DNA of 64,000 nucleotides. It comes from Steroidobacteraceae bacterium. Lineage in GTDB: Bacteria > Pseudomonadota > Gammaproteobacteria > Steroidobacterales > Steroidobacteraceae. Shown one piece after another: positions 35,451-44,337 of the stretch (positions are counted from its first letter, which is position 1; every line of letters begins with the position of its first letter). The stretch covers positions 1 through 64,000 of the forward strand of contig JALORN010000003.1 of the NCBI GenBank assembly GCA_025458905.1, written 5' to 3'. The position numbers were made by a program, and so were the translations under genes. The notes under the pieces are model-generated. The model did not search any database, was not told where the DNA came from, and saw only the letters and a program-made list of their open reading frames with translations.

Positions 35451-36623
35451 ATGTCCCTAGACCTGTTCGCCGAACGCGGCATGCCGCTCGCGCGCCAGCG
35501 CTTCACCTGGCGCGAACTGGTGCAGTCACCGATCAGCAAGCTCGACGACGACGCCTTCACGCGGGTGCGCGTGATCCTGATGAACGGGATCGAGCTCGAG
35601 GCCGTGCGCTTCGGTCACGCGTGCGCGCGGCTGGACGGGCCGCTGCGGCTGCCGCTCGCCGAGGTGCGCAGGGTCGAGCAGCACCAGGCGACGATGATCA
35701 ACTGGCTGCTCGGCGCCGATCACTCGCCGCTCGAGACGACGATCGCCTACGAGCAGGTGGCGATCGAGGTGACCGCGGCCGTCGCGCGCCTGGAGCCCGA
35801 CCCGTACCTCGCGCAGGTCTATCGCTTCGGGCTGCTCGAGGACTTCGACCACATGCACCGCTTCTCGGCCCTCCTCGACCGCCTCACCGGCATGGACGCG
35901 AACAACATCCTGCAGTGCTACACCGACATCCTCCCGGGCCGTCCGACGATGCTCGAGCACCGCGCGCCGCAGGACGACCTGCGCCGCCCCTTCGACGCCG
36001 GCCGCGCGCACATGCTGAGCCGGCTGCACGCGCTGACGATCACCGCCAGCGAGCAGCAGACGCACGACTTCTACATGAACATCGGGCCGATGTTCGCGGA
36101 CCCGCTCGCCCGCCAGCTCTACGCCGAGATCGCCTCGATCGAGGAGCAGCACGTCACGCAGTACGAGTCGCTGCTCGACCCGCGCCAGGCCATGCTCGAG
36201 CAGTGGCTGATGCACGAGGCCAACGAGGCCTGGCTCTACCACGGATGCGCCGCGCAGGAGGCCAACCCGCGCATCCGGGCGATCTGGGAGCGGATGCGCG
36301 ACTACGAACTCGGGCATTTCCAGGCGGCCGCCGCGGTGCTCCACGAATCCACGGGCCGCGACCCGCGCGAGCTGTTCCCCGCGCCGCTGCCCGAGCCGTT
36401 CCCCTACGAGAGCAACCGCGGGTTCGTGCGCGAGGTCCTCGGCCGCGAGGTCGGCTACCGCGCCATCGGCACCGATATCGTCACCGATCCTGGCCAGGAG
36501 AGTGCCGCGACGCTCGCCTACCGCACACACCTGAATTCGGAAGGCTCGCCCAGCGCGATCGTCGCGCAGGACTGGCGCTGGCAGCCCGGTACCGAGCTCA
36601 GCCGCCGCGCCGCGGCGGCTTGA
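35451..36623 (+). CDS. Ferritin-like diiron protein, double-domain (unknown family)
   Basis: A 390-residue, all-helical protein. Carboxylate and ExxH motifs typical of ferritin-like diiron proteins recur in two halves: YEQVAIEVTA and LLEDFDHMHRF in the first, IASIEEQHVTQYE and MRDYELGHFQAA in the second. The protein therefore appears to be two four-helix bundles in tandem, in the rubrerythrin superfamily. No C-terminal rubredoxin domain is present. The start ATG has AGGAG at good spacing. It is followed after 76 nt by another ferritin-like gene in the same direction. Possible roles are peroxide or iron handling, or a diiron oxidase. This is inference from motifs. Confidence 0.7.
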   Translation: MSLDLFAERGMPLARQRFTWRELVQSPISKLDDDAFTRVRVILMNGIELEAVRFGHACARLDGPLRLPLAEVRRVEQHQATMINWLLGADHSPLETTIAYEQVAIEVTAAVARLEPDPYLAQVYRFGLLEDFDHMHRFSALLDRLTGMDANNILQCYTDILPGRPTMLEHRAPQDDLRRPFDAGRAHMLSRLHALTITASEQQTHDFYMNIGPMFADPLARQLYAEIASIEEQHVTQYESLLDPRQAMLEQWLMHEANEAWLYHGCAAQEANPRIRAIWERMRDYELGHFQAAAAVLHESTGRDPRELFPAPLPEPFPYESNRGFVREVLGREVGYRAIGTDIVTDPGQESAATLAYRTHLNSEGSPSAIVAQDWRWQPGTELSRRAAAA

Positions 36624-36699
36624 GCGCGGGCCGACCCGCCCCGGCCTCGCCGCGCCCCGCTGCCGCGGAGCCGCATCCATCTGACAGAGGAATCCCAAG

Positions 36700-37530
36700 A
36701 TGCAGCAATCCAGCCAGATCACGCTCAGGAACCGCACCGGCATGCAGATCTCGCCGGTCCAGGGACGCGAACTGCTCGAGTCGCTCGAGATCGTCGTCAC
36801 CGACCCCGCGCCGGATGCCGATGGGGCGCCGGGCGACGGCAACCCCGGCATGCGCGACGACGTGTCGATGCGGCGCGACTACATCCTGGCTGCCGGCCCT
36901 CTCGGCACGATCCCGCCGCCGCTGACGGTCAAGGGGATGGCCAAGAGTGCCGCGAAGATGCTGACCGGCAACCGTCCGCAGGTGCTGCTCGACAAGCTCG
37001 CCGAGCGCGCCGTGTACGAGCGCGGCGGCACCCGTCTGTATGACGCGGTGCTGGTGAAGTACGTCGCGACTCGCGCGACCCCGGCCGCGCAGCAGGCTGC
37101 GGACGCTCCACCGCAACCCTCGGCCGTCGACGCGCTCAGCGAGGGTGCATTGCTGGAGATCCGCAACCAGGAGGCCGAGCACTACCAGCTGCTGGTCGAG
37201 TGCATCGGTGAGCTCGGGGGCGACCCGACCGCTGAGACACCCAGCGCGGACCTGGTCGGCGTGCAGACCCTCGGCCTGCTGCAGATCGTCAGCGATCCGC
37301 GCACCACGCTGACGCAGAGCCTGCACGCGGCGCTGGCCGCGGAACTGGTCGACGTCGCCGGCTGGGAACTGCTGATGGACCTCGCCGAGGCGATGGGCCA
37401 GGACGCGATGGTGCAACGCTTCCGCGTCGCGCTGGACGAAGAGGAAGAGCACCTGCGGCTGACCCGGGCCTGGTACTCGGCGCTCACGATGGCCGAGAGC
37501 GGCAACCCCGTGAGCTACGTCGAGCGCTGA
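36700..37530 (+). CDS. Ferritin-like protein, partner of the preceding gene
   Basis: A 276-residue protein. The N-terminal ~110 residues are unlike known domains (RDYILAAGPLGTIPPPLTVKG). After a Pro/Ala-rich break, the C-terminal half has ferritin-like helices with EIRNQEAEHYQLL and LDEEEEHLRLTR, the two halves of a diiron site. AGAGGAA lies in front of the ATG. It forms a tandem with the double-domain ferritin-like gene upstream. The two together look like a small oxidative-stress or oxygen-consuming unit, but the reaction cannot be read from the sequence. Confidence 0.68.
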   Translation: MQQSSQITLRNRTGMQISPVQGRELLESLEIVVTDPAPDADGAPGDGNPGMRDDVSMRRDYILAAGPLGTIPPPLTVKGMAKSAAKMLTGNRPQVLLDKLAERAVYERGGTRLYDAVLVKYVATRATPAAQQAADAPPQPSAVDALSEGALLEIRNQEAEHYQLLVECIGELGGDPTAETPSADLVGVQTLGLLQIVSDPRTTLTQSLHAALAAELVDVAGWELLMDLAEAMGQDAMVQRFRVALDEEEEHLRLTRAWYSALTMAESGNPVSYVER

Positions 37531-37565
37531 GCGGCACCTCGCGGCGGCCGGGGAGCGGCGCGGCC

Positions 37566-38963
37566 TCAGACGGTCGCTTCCGCGCCGGCTTCCGGGACGA
37601 CCACCTGCCATCCGAGTTGCGACTCGAGGCGGCCGGCCAGCGCGAGCGACGCCGACGCCTCGCCGTGGACCACGAAGGCGCGCTGCGGCGGTGGGTCGAA
37701 ATGACGGGCCCAGCCGAGCAGCGCCGGCTGGTCGGCATGTGCCGACAGTCCGCCGAGCGTGTGGATCGAGGCGCGCACCGTGATCTCCTCGCCGAAGATG
37801 CGCACCCGGCGCGCACCGTCCACCAGCCGCCGGCCCAGCGTCCCCTGTGCCTGGAAACCGGTGATCAGCACGCAGCATTCCGCGCGTCCGAGGTTGTGCC
37901 GCAGGTGGTGGCGGACCCGGCCGGCGTCGCACATGCCGCTCGCGGCGACGATCACCGCACCGCTGCGGACGTCGTTGAGCGCCATCGACTCCTCGGCGCG
38001 TTCGACGTAGCGCAGCCACGGCGTACCGCCGCCGAGGCGGCGCCAGCTCTCGAGCTCCCGCGCCTCGGCGTCGAACAAGGCCGTATGCCGCATCGTGATC
38101 GCGGTCGCGGCCACTGCCATCGGCGAGTCGACGTACACCTGCATCGGCGGCAGCCTGCCGAGACGCGCAAGCTGGTGAAGGTGGTAGAGCACTTCCTGAG
38201 TGCGGCCCACCGCGAAGGCCGGCACGATCACGTTGCCACCCCGGCGCAGCGTGCCGGACATCACCTGCTCCAGCTCCACCAGGGTCGCCGGCAGGTCACG
38301 GTGCGGACGATCGCCGTAGGTGGACTCGATCAGCACGACGTCGGCGGAGCGGACCGGCGTCGGATCGCGCACGATCGGCCGGCCGGGCTGGCCCAGGTCG
38401 CCGGAGACGACGAGTTTCCGCATGCGCCCGGCCTCGGTCGCGACGATCTCGAGGATCGCCGAGCCGAGGATGTGGCCGGCATCGCGGTAAGTGCACTCGA
38501 TGCTCGCTGCCGGGTGGAACGGCCGGTCGTAGTCGACCACCCGCAGCAGTCGCAGGCACTCCTTGGCCTCCTCTGCCGTGTAGAGCGGCGGTGGTGCACG
38601 CCGTCCGTCGCGACCCTTGCCGCCGCGGCGCGCGGCGCGCCGATGCTCCGATTCCTGGATGTGCCCGCTGTCGGTCAGCATCACGCCCGCGAGCTCGACC
38701 GTCGGGCCGGTCGCGTACACCGGACCCGTGAACCCTTCGCGCGCGAGGCGTGGCAGCAGGCCACTGTGGTCGATGTGCGCATGGGTGAGCAGCACGAAGT
38801 CGATGCCCGCCGGCTCGAACTCGAAGCGCCGGCGGTTGCGCCCCGGCGCCTCGCGACCGCCCTGGAACATGCCGCAATCGACCAGGAAGCGGCACCGGTC
38901 CGTCTCGACCAGCACGCACGAGCCGGTCACCTCGCGCGCGGCACCGAGGAAGCGGATCTTCAT
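37566..38963 (-). CDS. Metallo-beta-lactamase fold RNase-like (beta-CASP) protein
   Basis: A 465-residue protein of the beta-CASP branch of metallo-beta-lactamases (YSH1/CPSF-like). The metal motif is HAHIDHSG (about 61-68). Downstream elements are YRDAGHILGSA, VVSGDLGQPGRPI and VLIESTYG, with the beta-CASP block SPMAVAATAITMRH and ASGMCDAGRVRHHL, then GGLSAHADQPALLGW. All catalytic His/Asp residues are present. Members cut RNA in archaea and bacteria; in proteobacteria the role is often unknown. The gene is convergent with the ferritin-like pair. Confidence 0.85.
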   Translation of the reverse strand: MKIRFLGAAREVTGSCVLVETDRCRFLVDCGMFQGGREAPGRNRRRFEFEPAGIDFVLLTHAHIDHSGLLPRLAREGFTGPVYATGPTVELAGVMLTDSGHIQESEHRRAARRGGKGRDGRRAPPPLYTAEEAKECLRLLRVVDYDRPFHPAASIECTYRDAGHILGSAILEIVATEAGRMRKLVVSGDLGQPGRPIVRDPTPVRSADVVLIESTYGDRPHRDLPATLVELEQVMSGTLRRGGNVIVPAFAVGRTQEVLYHLHQLARLGRLPPMQVYVDSPMAVAATAITMRHTALFDAEARELESWRRLGGGTPWLRYVERAEESMALNDVRSGAVIVAASGMCDAGRVRHHLRHNLGRAECCVLITGFQAQGTLGRRLVDGARRVRIFGEEITVRASIHTLGGLSAHADQPALLGWARHFDPPPQRAFVVHGEASASLALAGRLESQLGWQVVVPEAGAEATV

Positions 38964-38982
38964 GGCAACGAGGGTCGCGCGC

Positions 38983-39789
38983 TCAGCGCGCGCCCGACAG
39001 GAAAGCCGTCACGACCTCGACCCAGGGGCCGGGCTGCTCGTCGACGATGTCGTGCGTACCGCCCTGGAGCTCGGTGTACGCGAAGAACCCGGGCCGCAAC
39101 TCGCGCGAGCGCCGGGTGGCGTCGTACAGGTCCTCGCCGGTGTTGGTCAGCAGCAGGGTCGGCACCTGCAGAGCCTGCAGCAGCCCGCCGAGGTCGACCC
39201 CGATGATCAACGGGAACGCGCGCCAGTTGGTGTCACCGCGATGCAGCCCCTCGACCGTGTAGCGATGCATCAGGCGCAGGTCGGTCCAGCCGGGCGTCGA
39301 GCGCAGCCGGTTCTCCCAGGCCGTCAGCAGGTGCCTGCCATCGGGCACCGGCGCCTTCGGCCCGAAGTAGAAGGTGCCGAAGTGCTCGCGCTCGGCCTGG
39401 GTCAGCAGCGGGAAACCGTTCAGCACCAGCCGGCGGACGCGCCCTGGCTGCGCGACCGCGAACACCGTGCCGACCACCGCGCCGGTGTGGTGCCCGACGA
39501 GGTGCGCGTCGGCCCAGCCCAGCGCATCGAGCGCGGCAGGGAGGATCGAGGCGTAATCGTCGAGCGTGGCGCGCTCCGGGGCGTCGTCCGACATTCCGAA
39601 GCCCGGCATGTCGAGCGCGACCGCGTCGAAGCCCGCAGCCTGCAGCCCCGGCAGCACCGCCTCGAACTGCACCGAGGACAAGGGCGACTGGTGCAGCAGC
39701 AGCAGCGGCACGCCGCCCGGCGTGGCCGCCCGACGGTAGTGCACCTGGCCGGTCGGGGCCTCGAGATATCCTCGCGGGATTCGCTGCAT
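38983..39789 (-). CDS. Alpha/beta hydrolase with atypical nucleophile elbow
   Basis: A 268-residue alpha/beta-hydrolase-fold protein. The lid and core motifs are normal (LLLLHQSPLSSVQFEAVLPGL, DMPGFGMSD, and a final GGTHDIVDEQP with the catalytic His). The nucleophile elbow, however, reads LVGHHTGAVVG. The usual Ser of GxSxG is replaced by His, so a classical serine esterase mechanism is doubtful. Such GHHTG proteins are known as a sub-branch of the superfamily. The ATG at 39789 has only a weak ribosome-binding site. It may be co-transcribed with the beta-CASP gene, starting 19 nt downstream. Confidence 0.8.
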   Translation of the reverse strand: MQRIPRGYLEAPTGQVHYRRAATPGGVPLLLLHQSPLSSVQFEAVLPGLQAAGFDAVALDMPGFGMSDDAPERATLDDYASILPAALDALGWADAHLVGHHTGAVVGTVFAVAQPGRVRRLVLNGFPLLTQAEREHFGTFYFGPKAPVPDGRHLLTAWENRLRSTPGWTDLRLMHRYTVEGLHRGDTNWRAFPLIIGVDLGGLLQALQVPTLLLTNTGEDLYDATRRSRELRPGFFAYTELQGGTHDIVDEQPGPWVEVVTAFLSGAR

Positions 39790-39857
39790 GCTCGCTCCGG
39801 TCGCGGGTCGACGCCGGCCGCGCCGGCGCCGTGCCCAGTGTAGCCGAGCGGCTGCGA

Positions 39858-40781
39858 TCAGCTGCCCGGGGGACGGTCGCCGGAATCTCCGGGAAACGCC
39901 GGAACGTGCCGGCCGAGCAGCCGGCTCTTGATGCGGAACGCGCGATCGCGCAGGAACTGGAAGAGACGGATCGCACGGTCGGCCGCGACGACGAGGCCGT
40001 CGCCGACCGCGGTGCCGGGCAGCACGCGCGAGACGTGGCCACGCCGATGGGTGCGGATGCCTCCGAACCCCCCGTAGCGCGCCTGGTGCTCGCGCATCTC
40101 CGCCGCCGCATCGACCCCCATCGCCTTCAACTTGACGTAGAGCGGCCCGCCCGACCAGTCGACCGGGCGCAGGTGATCGACGCGGATGTCGTCGACGACG
40201 TGGATCGCCGAGCGCCCGGCGAGCAGCGCCCCCCAGGCCCAGTCGATGCCGAAGGTGCTGACGGAACCGCCGAAGGTCGGCACCAGCTCGCGCAACGTCG
40301 CGGCGTCGAAGCACGGCGTCATGACCTCGACGAACGACACGTTGCGCACGCGCGCCATCGGGTTCCACTGGGTCACGACGTGGTTGACGTGGGTGCCCCA
40401 GCGCAGCGCCGGCTGGCTGAGGCGCAGCGCCTGGCGCTCGCAGATCTCGAAGTAGCGCGACAGGTCGCCCGGGCGGAAATAGACGTCGTCGTCGGCCAGC
40501 AGCACGTAACGGTAGCCCCAGTCTTCCCGCAATGCGCGCGCGAAGAACGCCGCGAACCCGTCGTACTTGTTGTGGCCCCCTTCGAACGCGAGTTCCTCGG
40601 GCGCGGGCGAGCCGTCGTCCTCGGGCGGCTGCCACCAGTTCACCGCACAATCCCAGTTGCGGCCGGGATCCTCGGCGAGGATGCGGCGGTGCACGCTGCG
40701 GCGGGCGGCCCGGAACACCGCGAGGTACGGACGGCGCGAGGTCGCCGCCGCCGTCGAAGGATCCGCCGGTCCCGGGTCCAA
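39858..40781 (-). CDS. DUF707-like putative glycosyltransferase
   Basis: A protein of about 307 residues resembling DUF707/GT-A-like proteins: VLLADDDVYFRPGDLSRYFE gives a DxD-type metal motif, then LRLSQPAL, STFGIDWAWGALLAG and AIHVVDDIRVDHLRPV are the conserved blocks. The preferred start is TTG 40781, because AGGAG lies 9 nt upstream; longer GTG starts up to 40865 would run into the promoter of the divergent transporter gene. The acceptor is unknown. It is the first of three genes in the same direction (glycosyltransferase-like, hydrolase, beta-CASP protein). Confidence 0.7.
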   Translation of the reverse strand: MDPGPADPSTAAATSRRPYLAVFRAARRSVHRRILAEDPGRNWDCAVNWWQPPEDDGSPAPEELAFEGGHNKYDGFAAFFARALREDWGYRYVLLADDDVYFRPGDLSRYFEICERQALRLSQPALRWGTHVNHVVTQWNPMARVRNVSFVEVMTPCFDAATLRELVPTFGGSVSTFGIDWAWGALLAGRSAIHVVDDIRVDHLRPVDWSGGPLYVKLKAMGVDAAAEMREHQARYGGFGGIRTHRRGHVSRVLPGTAVGDGLVVAADRAIRLFQFLRDRAFRIKSRLLGRHVPAFPGDSGDRPPGS

Positions 40782-40876
40782 GGTGCCTGTCTCCTGCCGC
40801 GCGACGACCCTACGGCAGGAGCGCACGGCCACCCGATTCTGCCTAGAATCCGCCCGATCCGTCACCCGAGTCGCCG

Positions 40877-42535
40877 ATGAGCCAGCCCAGCAGCGTCAGC
40901 CGTCACACCGAGACCGCCCCGGTCGCGACCACCCCAGGCGCGACCGAGGAGGGGGCAGTCACGCCGATGTCCCGCGTCGTGCTCGCCGCCTCCACCGGCA
41001 CGGTCTTCGAGTACTACGACTTCATGCTCTACGGCACGCTCGCCACGTTCTTCGGGTCGCTGTTCTTCCCGGCGGGCAACGACACCGCGGCCCTGCTGGC
41101 GAGCCTCGCGACCTTCGGCGCCGGGTTCGCGGTGCGCCCGCTCGGCGCGCTGGTCTTCGGGCGCCTCGGCGATCGCGTCGGCCGCAAGCGCACCTTCCTG
41201 GTCACGATCCTGCTGATGGGCGCCTCCACCGCACTCGTGGGCGTCCTGCCGACCTTCGAGTCCATCGGCTGGTGGGCGCCCGGCCTGCTGGTCACGCTGC
41301 GGCTGGTCCAGGGGCTTGCGCTCGGCGGCGAGTTCGGCGGCGCTGCCGTGTACATTGCCGAGCACGCCAGCAAGGAGCGGCGCGGCTACTACACCAGCTG
41401 GATCCAGACCACCGGCACGCTGGGACTGGTGTCGTCGCTGCTCGTGATCCTCGCCTGCCGTGGCGTGCTCGGCGACGAGGCGTTCCGCGCCTGGGGCTGG
41501 CGGATCCCGTTCCTGGTCTCGGTGGTGCTGCTGGCCCTTTCGGTCTACATCCGGCTGAAGCTGCACGAGTCACCGCTGTTCGCCGAACTGCAACGCACCG
41601 GCCAGCTGTCGCGCTCGCCGATCGTCGAGAGCCTGTTCAGGCGCGAGAACGCACGGCGCATGGTGGCGGCGATCGTGGTCGCGGCGGCGATGGCGATCAG
41701 CTGGTACACGGCCCAGTTCTACTCCATGGTGTTCCTGCAGACGGCGCTGTCGATCGACTCCAGCACCACCTCGGTGATGATCGTGTTCGCGCTGCTGCTC
41801 GGCGTGCCGATCTACGCCGCGGCCGGCGCGCTGTCCGACCGCATCGGTCGCCGGCCGGTGATGCTGGCGGGCATGCTGCTCGCGACGCTCGCGGTGATGC
41901 CCGCCTACCGCGGCCTGCTGGCGATCGGCAGCCCGCAGCTCGCGGCCGCACAGCAGTCCGCGCCAGTGGTGGTCCGCGCCGAGCCCACCCGCTTCGACCC
42001 GTTCGCCGACACCGCCGCCCTGGATGACGCGACGCGCGCGCGGGACTTCCTCGCCAAGCGCGGCATCTCCTACGAGAACGCAGCGCCGCTGCCGGATGCG
42101 CCGCTCACCATCGAAGTCGCGGGCCAGCGCATCACGGGCTTCGACCGCGAAGCGCTCGCGGCGGCGCTCGCCGGCGCAGGCTACCCGACCACCGCGGCGA
42201 CGCCGCGGATCGACTCCCTGGCCGACCTCGGGGCGACCCACTTCAAGCTGATCGCCTTGATCGTGGCGATGATCGTCGGCGCGGGGCTCACCTGCGGTCC
42301 CGGCGCGGCCTGGCTGTCCGAGATCTTCCCGACCCGCATCCGCTATACCGCCCTGTCGGTGCCCTACCACCTGACCAGCGCGTGGTTCGGGGGCTTCATG
42401 CCGCTGACGGCTGCCTGGCTGGTCGCCCGCACCGGCAACGTGCTCTCCGGCCTCTGGTACCCGATCGTAGTGATGGGCACCTGCTTCCTGCTGTCGCTGT
42501 TCCTGATGAAGGAATCGCGCGGCAACGACCTCTGA
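40877..42535 (+). CDS. MFS transporter, MHS (metabolite:H+ symporter)-like, with large loop insertion
   Basis: A 552-residue inner-membrane transporter of the metabolite:H+ symporter branch. Typical signatures are GTVFEYYDFMLYG (41-53), GRLGDRVGRKRTF (about 95-107) and GGEFGGAAVYIAEHA (150-164). The second half starts with DRIGRRPVM. Between the helices of the second half lies an insertion of about 100 mainly hydrophilic residues (about 352-455). It includes repeated proline/aspartate-rich and beta-strand-like stretches, predicted to be extramembranous. A TAGAAT -10-like site lies at 40848. The substrate is unknown; MHS transporters often carry organic acids. Confidence 0.88.
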   Translation: MSQPSSVSRHTETAPVATTPGATEEGAVTPMSRVVLAASTGTVFEYYDFMLYGTLATFFGSLFFPAGNDTAALLASLATFGAGFAVRPLGALVFGRLGDRVGRKRTFLVTILLMGASTALVGVLPTFESIGWWAPGLLVTLRLVQGLALGGEFGGAAVYIAEHASKERRGYYTSWIQTTGTLGLVSSLLVILACRGVLGDEAFRAWGWRIPFLVSVVLLALSVYIRLKLHESPLFAELQRTGQLSRSPIVESLFRRENARRMVAAIVVAAAMAISWYTAQFYSMVFLQTALSIDSSTTSVMIVFALLLGVPIYAAAGALSDRIGRRPVMLAGMLLATLAVMPAYRGLLAIGSPQLAAAQQSAPVVVRAEPTRFDPFADTAALDDATRARDFLAKRGISYENAAPLPDAPLTIEVAGQRITGFDREALAAALAGAGYPTTAATPRIDSLADLGATHFKLIALIVAMIVGAGLTCGPGAAWLSEIFPTRIRYTALSVPYHLTSAWFGGFMPLTAAWLVARTGNVLSGLWYPIVVMGTCFLLSLFLMKESRGNDL

Positions 42536-42543
42536 CGGCCGCC

Positions 42544-43566
42544 ATGCTGGACGCGACCAACCGCCAGTGGGTGCTCGCCGGGCGCCCCAGCGGCCCGGTG
42601 CGCGAGAGCGACTTCCGCCTCGTCGAGACGCCACTCGCGCCACTGCAGCCCGGCCAGTTCCGCATCCGCACGCTCTACCTGGGCGTCGCCGCCGTGATGC
42701 GCGGCTACATGCTGAACACCGAGAAGTTCGAGCGGCCGCTGCAGATCGGCGACGTCATGCACGGCCGGGGCGTCGGGCGAGTCGTCGAGTCCCGGCATCC
42801 CGACTACGCCGTCGGCGAGATCGTGCACGGCAAGCTCGGCTGGCAGGACTATGCGGTCGCCGATGGTTCGGCCTACTACCTGATGTACAAGGTGCGCCAG
42901 CGCGTGGCGCCCGTGTCCACGGCCCTCGGCGTCCTGGGCCTCACGGGCTTCACCTCTTACCTCGGCCTCGTCGACGTCGGCGCAGTTCGCCCCGGCGACA
43001 CCGTGCTGGTATCCGGGGCGGCCGGCGGCGTCGGCTCGAACGTCGGGCAGATCGCGCGCAACCTCGGCGCCTCCGCCGTCGGGATCGCCGGCAGCGCGGC
43101 CAAGTGCCGCCTGCTGACCGAGAGCCTCGGCTACCGTGCGGCGATCGACTACCGGAACGAGGACGTCGGGCGCCGCATCGGCGAGCTGTGCCCGGAGGGC
43201 ATCGACGTGTACTTCGACAACGTCGGTGGCCAGATCCTCGATGCCGGCCTCGCGCACCTGCGCCGGCACGCCCGCGTCGTGCTCTGCGGGGCGATCTCGC
43301 AGTACGTCGACGGGGTCGAGCGCCCCTACGCGCTGCAGAACGCGTTCGCGATCTTCAAGAGGATGGCGCGCATGGAGGCCTTCTTCATCTACGAGATGGC
43401 CGAACACTTCCCGCGCGCCGAACAGGCCTTGGCCAGCTGGATCGCCGCAGGCCGCCTGCACTACCAGGAGGACGTGCTCGAAGGGCTCGGGCAGATGCCG
43501 CGCGCGTTGATCCGCCTGTTCGAGGGCCGCAACGTCGGGAAGCAACTCGTCAAGGTCGCCGACTGA
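42544..43566 (+). CDS. NADP-dependent MDR oxidoreductase (CurA/leukotriene B4 dehydrogenase-like)
   Basis: A 340-residue member of the zinc-free medium-chain dehydrogenase/reductase family that reduces alpha,beta-unsaturated ketones or acyl-CoAs using NADPH. Motifs are RNRQW-like NRQWVLAGRP at the start, GGxxGxxG NADPH-binding SGAAGGVGSNVGQIA, and FDNVGG. RMEAFFI and GKQLVKV close the protein. The ATG follows the transporter stop by 8 nt, so both may form an operon. The substrate is unknown, but co-expression with an MHS transporter suggests processing of an imported compound. Confidence 0.85.
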   Translation: MLDATNRQWVLAGRPSGPVRESDFRLVETPLAPLQPGQFRIRTLYLGVAAVMRGYMLNTEKFERPLQIGDVMHGRGVGRVVESRHPDYAVGEIVHGKLGWQDYAVADGSAYYLMYKVRQRVAPVSTALGVLGLTGFTSYLGLVDVGAVRPGDTVLVSGAAGGVGSNVGQIARNLGASAVGIAGSAAKCRLLTESLGYRAAIDYRNEDVGRRIGELCPEGIDVYFDNVGGQILDAGLAHLRRHARVVLCGAISQYVDGVERPYALQNAFAIFKRMARMEAFFIYEMAEHFPRAEQALASWIAAGRLHYQEDVLEGLGQMPRALIRLFEGRNVGKQLVKVAD

Positions 43567-43576
43567 GGCCTGGATC

Positions 43577-44200
43577 GTGGACCTCGCCGAGCTCCCCTTC
43601 TCAGAGGCCTGCGAGCGAAACCGTGGGCCGATCCTCGCGATCCTGCGCACGGCGTTCGCCGATCGCAGCCGGGTTCTCGAGATCGGCAGCGGCACCGGCC
43701 AGCATGCCGTCTACTTCGCCGCCTCGATGCCCTGGCTCCAGTGGCAGCCGAGCGAGCGCAGGCCGCTGCTGAAGGACCTCGGCGCCCGCATCGCGCTGCA
43801 GGGCACGCCCAACCTGCTGCCGCCGCTCGAACTCGACGTGGCCGACCGTGCCTGGACACGCCCCACGGACGTGCCGCCGCCCGGCTGGGATGCGGTGTTC
43901 ACGGCCAACACGCTGCACATCGTGTCGCAATCCGAGGTGGAGCAGTTGTTCCTCGGCGCGCGCCGGGCGCTCGGGCCTCGGGCCCTGCTCGCCGCCTACG
44001 GGCCCTTCCGCTACCGGGGCCACTACACCAGCGACAGCAACGCGCGCTTCGACGCCATGCTGCGCGCCCGTGACCCCGACAGCGGCATCCGCGATGCGGA
44101 ATGGGTCGACTCGGTCGCCGGCGGGCAGGGCTTCACGCTGCTCGCCGACCATGCGATGCCGGCCAACAACCAGCTGCGGCTCTGGCGCCGCGGAGCCTGA
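43577..44200 (+). CDS. DUF938 SAM-dependent methyltransferase
   Basis: A 207-residue DUF938 protein. SAM-binding motifs are VLEIGSGTGQHAVYFA and WQPSERR, and the DUF938 hallmark FTANTLHIVS is present. GPFRYRGHYTSDSNARFD and the C-terminal MPANNQLRLWRR match the family. The start is GTG 43577. It follows the MDR gene by 10 nt and probably ends the MFS-MDR-DUF938 transcript, near a hairpin at 44283. The substrate of DUF938 is not established. Confidence 0.87.
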   Translation: MDLAELPFSEACERNRGPILAILRTAFADRSRVLEIGSGTGQHAVYFAASMPWLQWQPSERRPLLKDLGARIALQGTPNLLPPLELDVADRAWTRPTDVPPPGWDAVFTANTLHIVSQSEVEQLFLGARRALGPRALLAAYGPFRYRGHYTSDSNARFDAMLRARDPDSGIRDAEWVDSVAGGQGFTLLADHAMPANNQLRLWRRGA

Positions 44201-44274
44201 ACGCGCAGGGGATGCCGGCAGGCGTGCGGCCGACCGGGAGCCTACCCCAGGACCGTGACCCGAGGCCCCGCCCA

Positions 44275-44306
44275 AACGAAGAAAGGCCCGTCGCGAGACG
44301 GGCCTT
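44275..44306 (-). terminator. Terminator of the RRM gene
   Basis: Stem AAGGCCCGTC / GACGGGCCTT with a GCGA tetraloop (44283-44306), followed on the minus strand by TTTCTTCGTTT. The same hairpin may also halt transcription coming from the DUF938 gene. Confidence 0.85.
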
Positions 44307-44337
44307 CCTATGGAACCCACGGTCAGGTTCGATGGGC

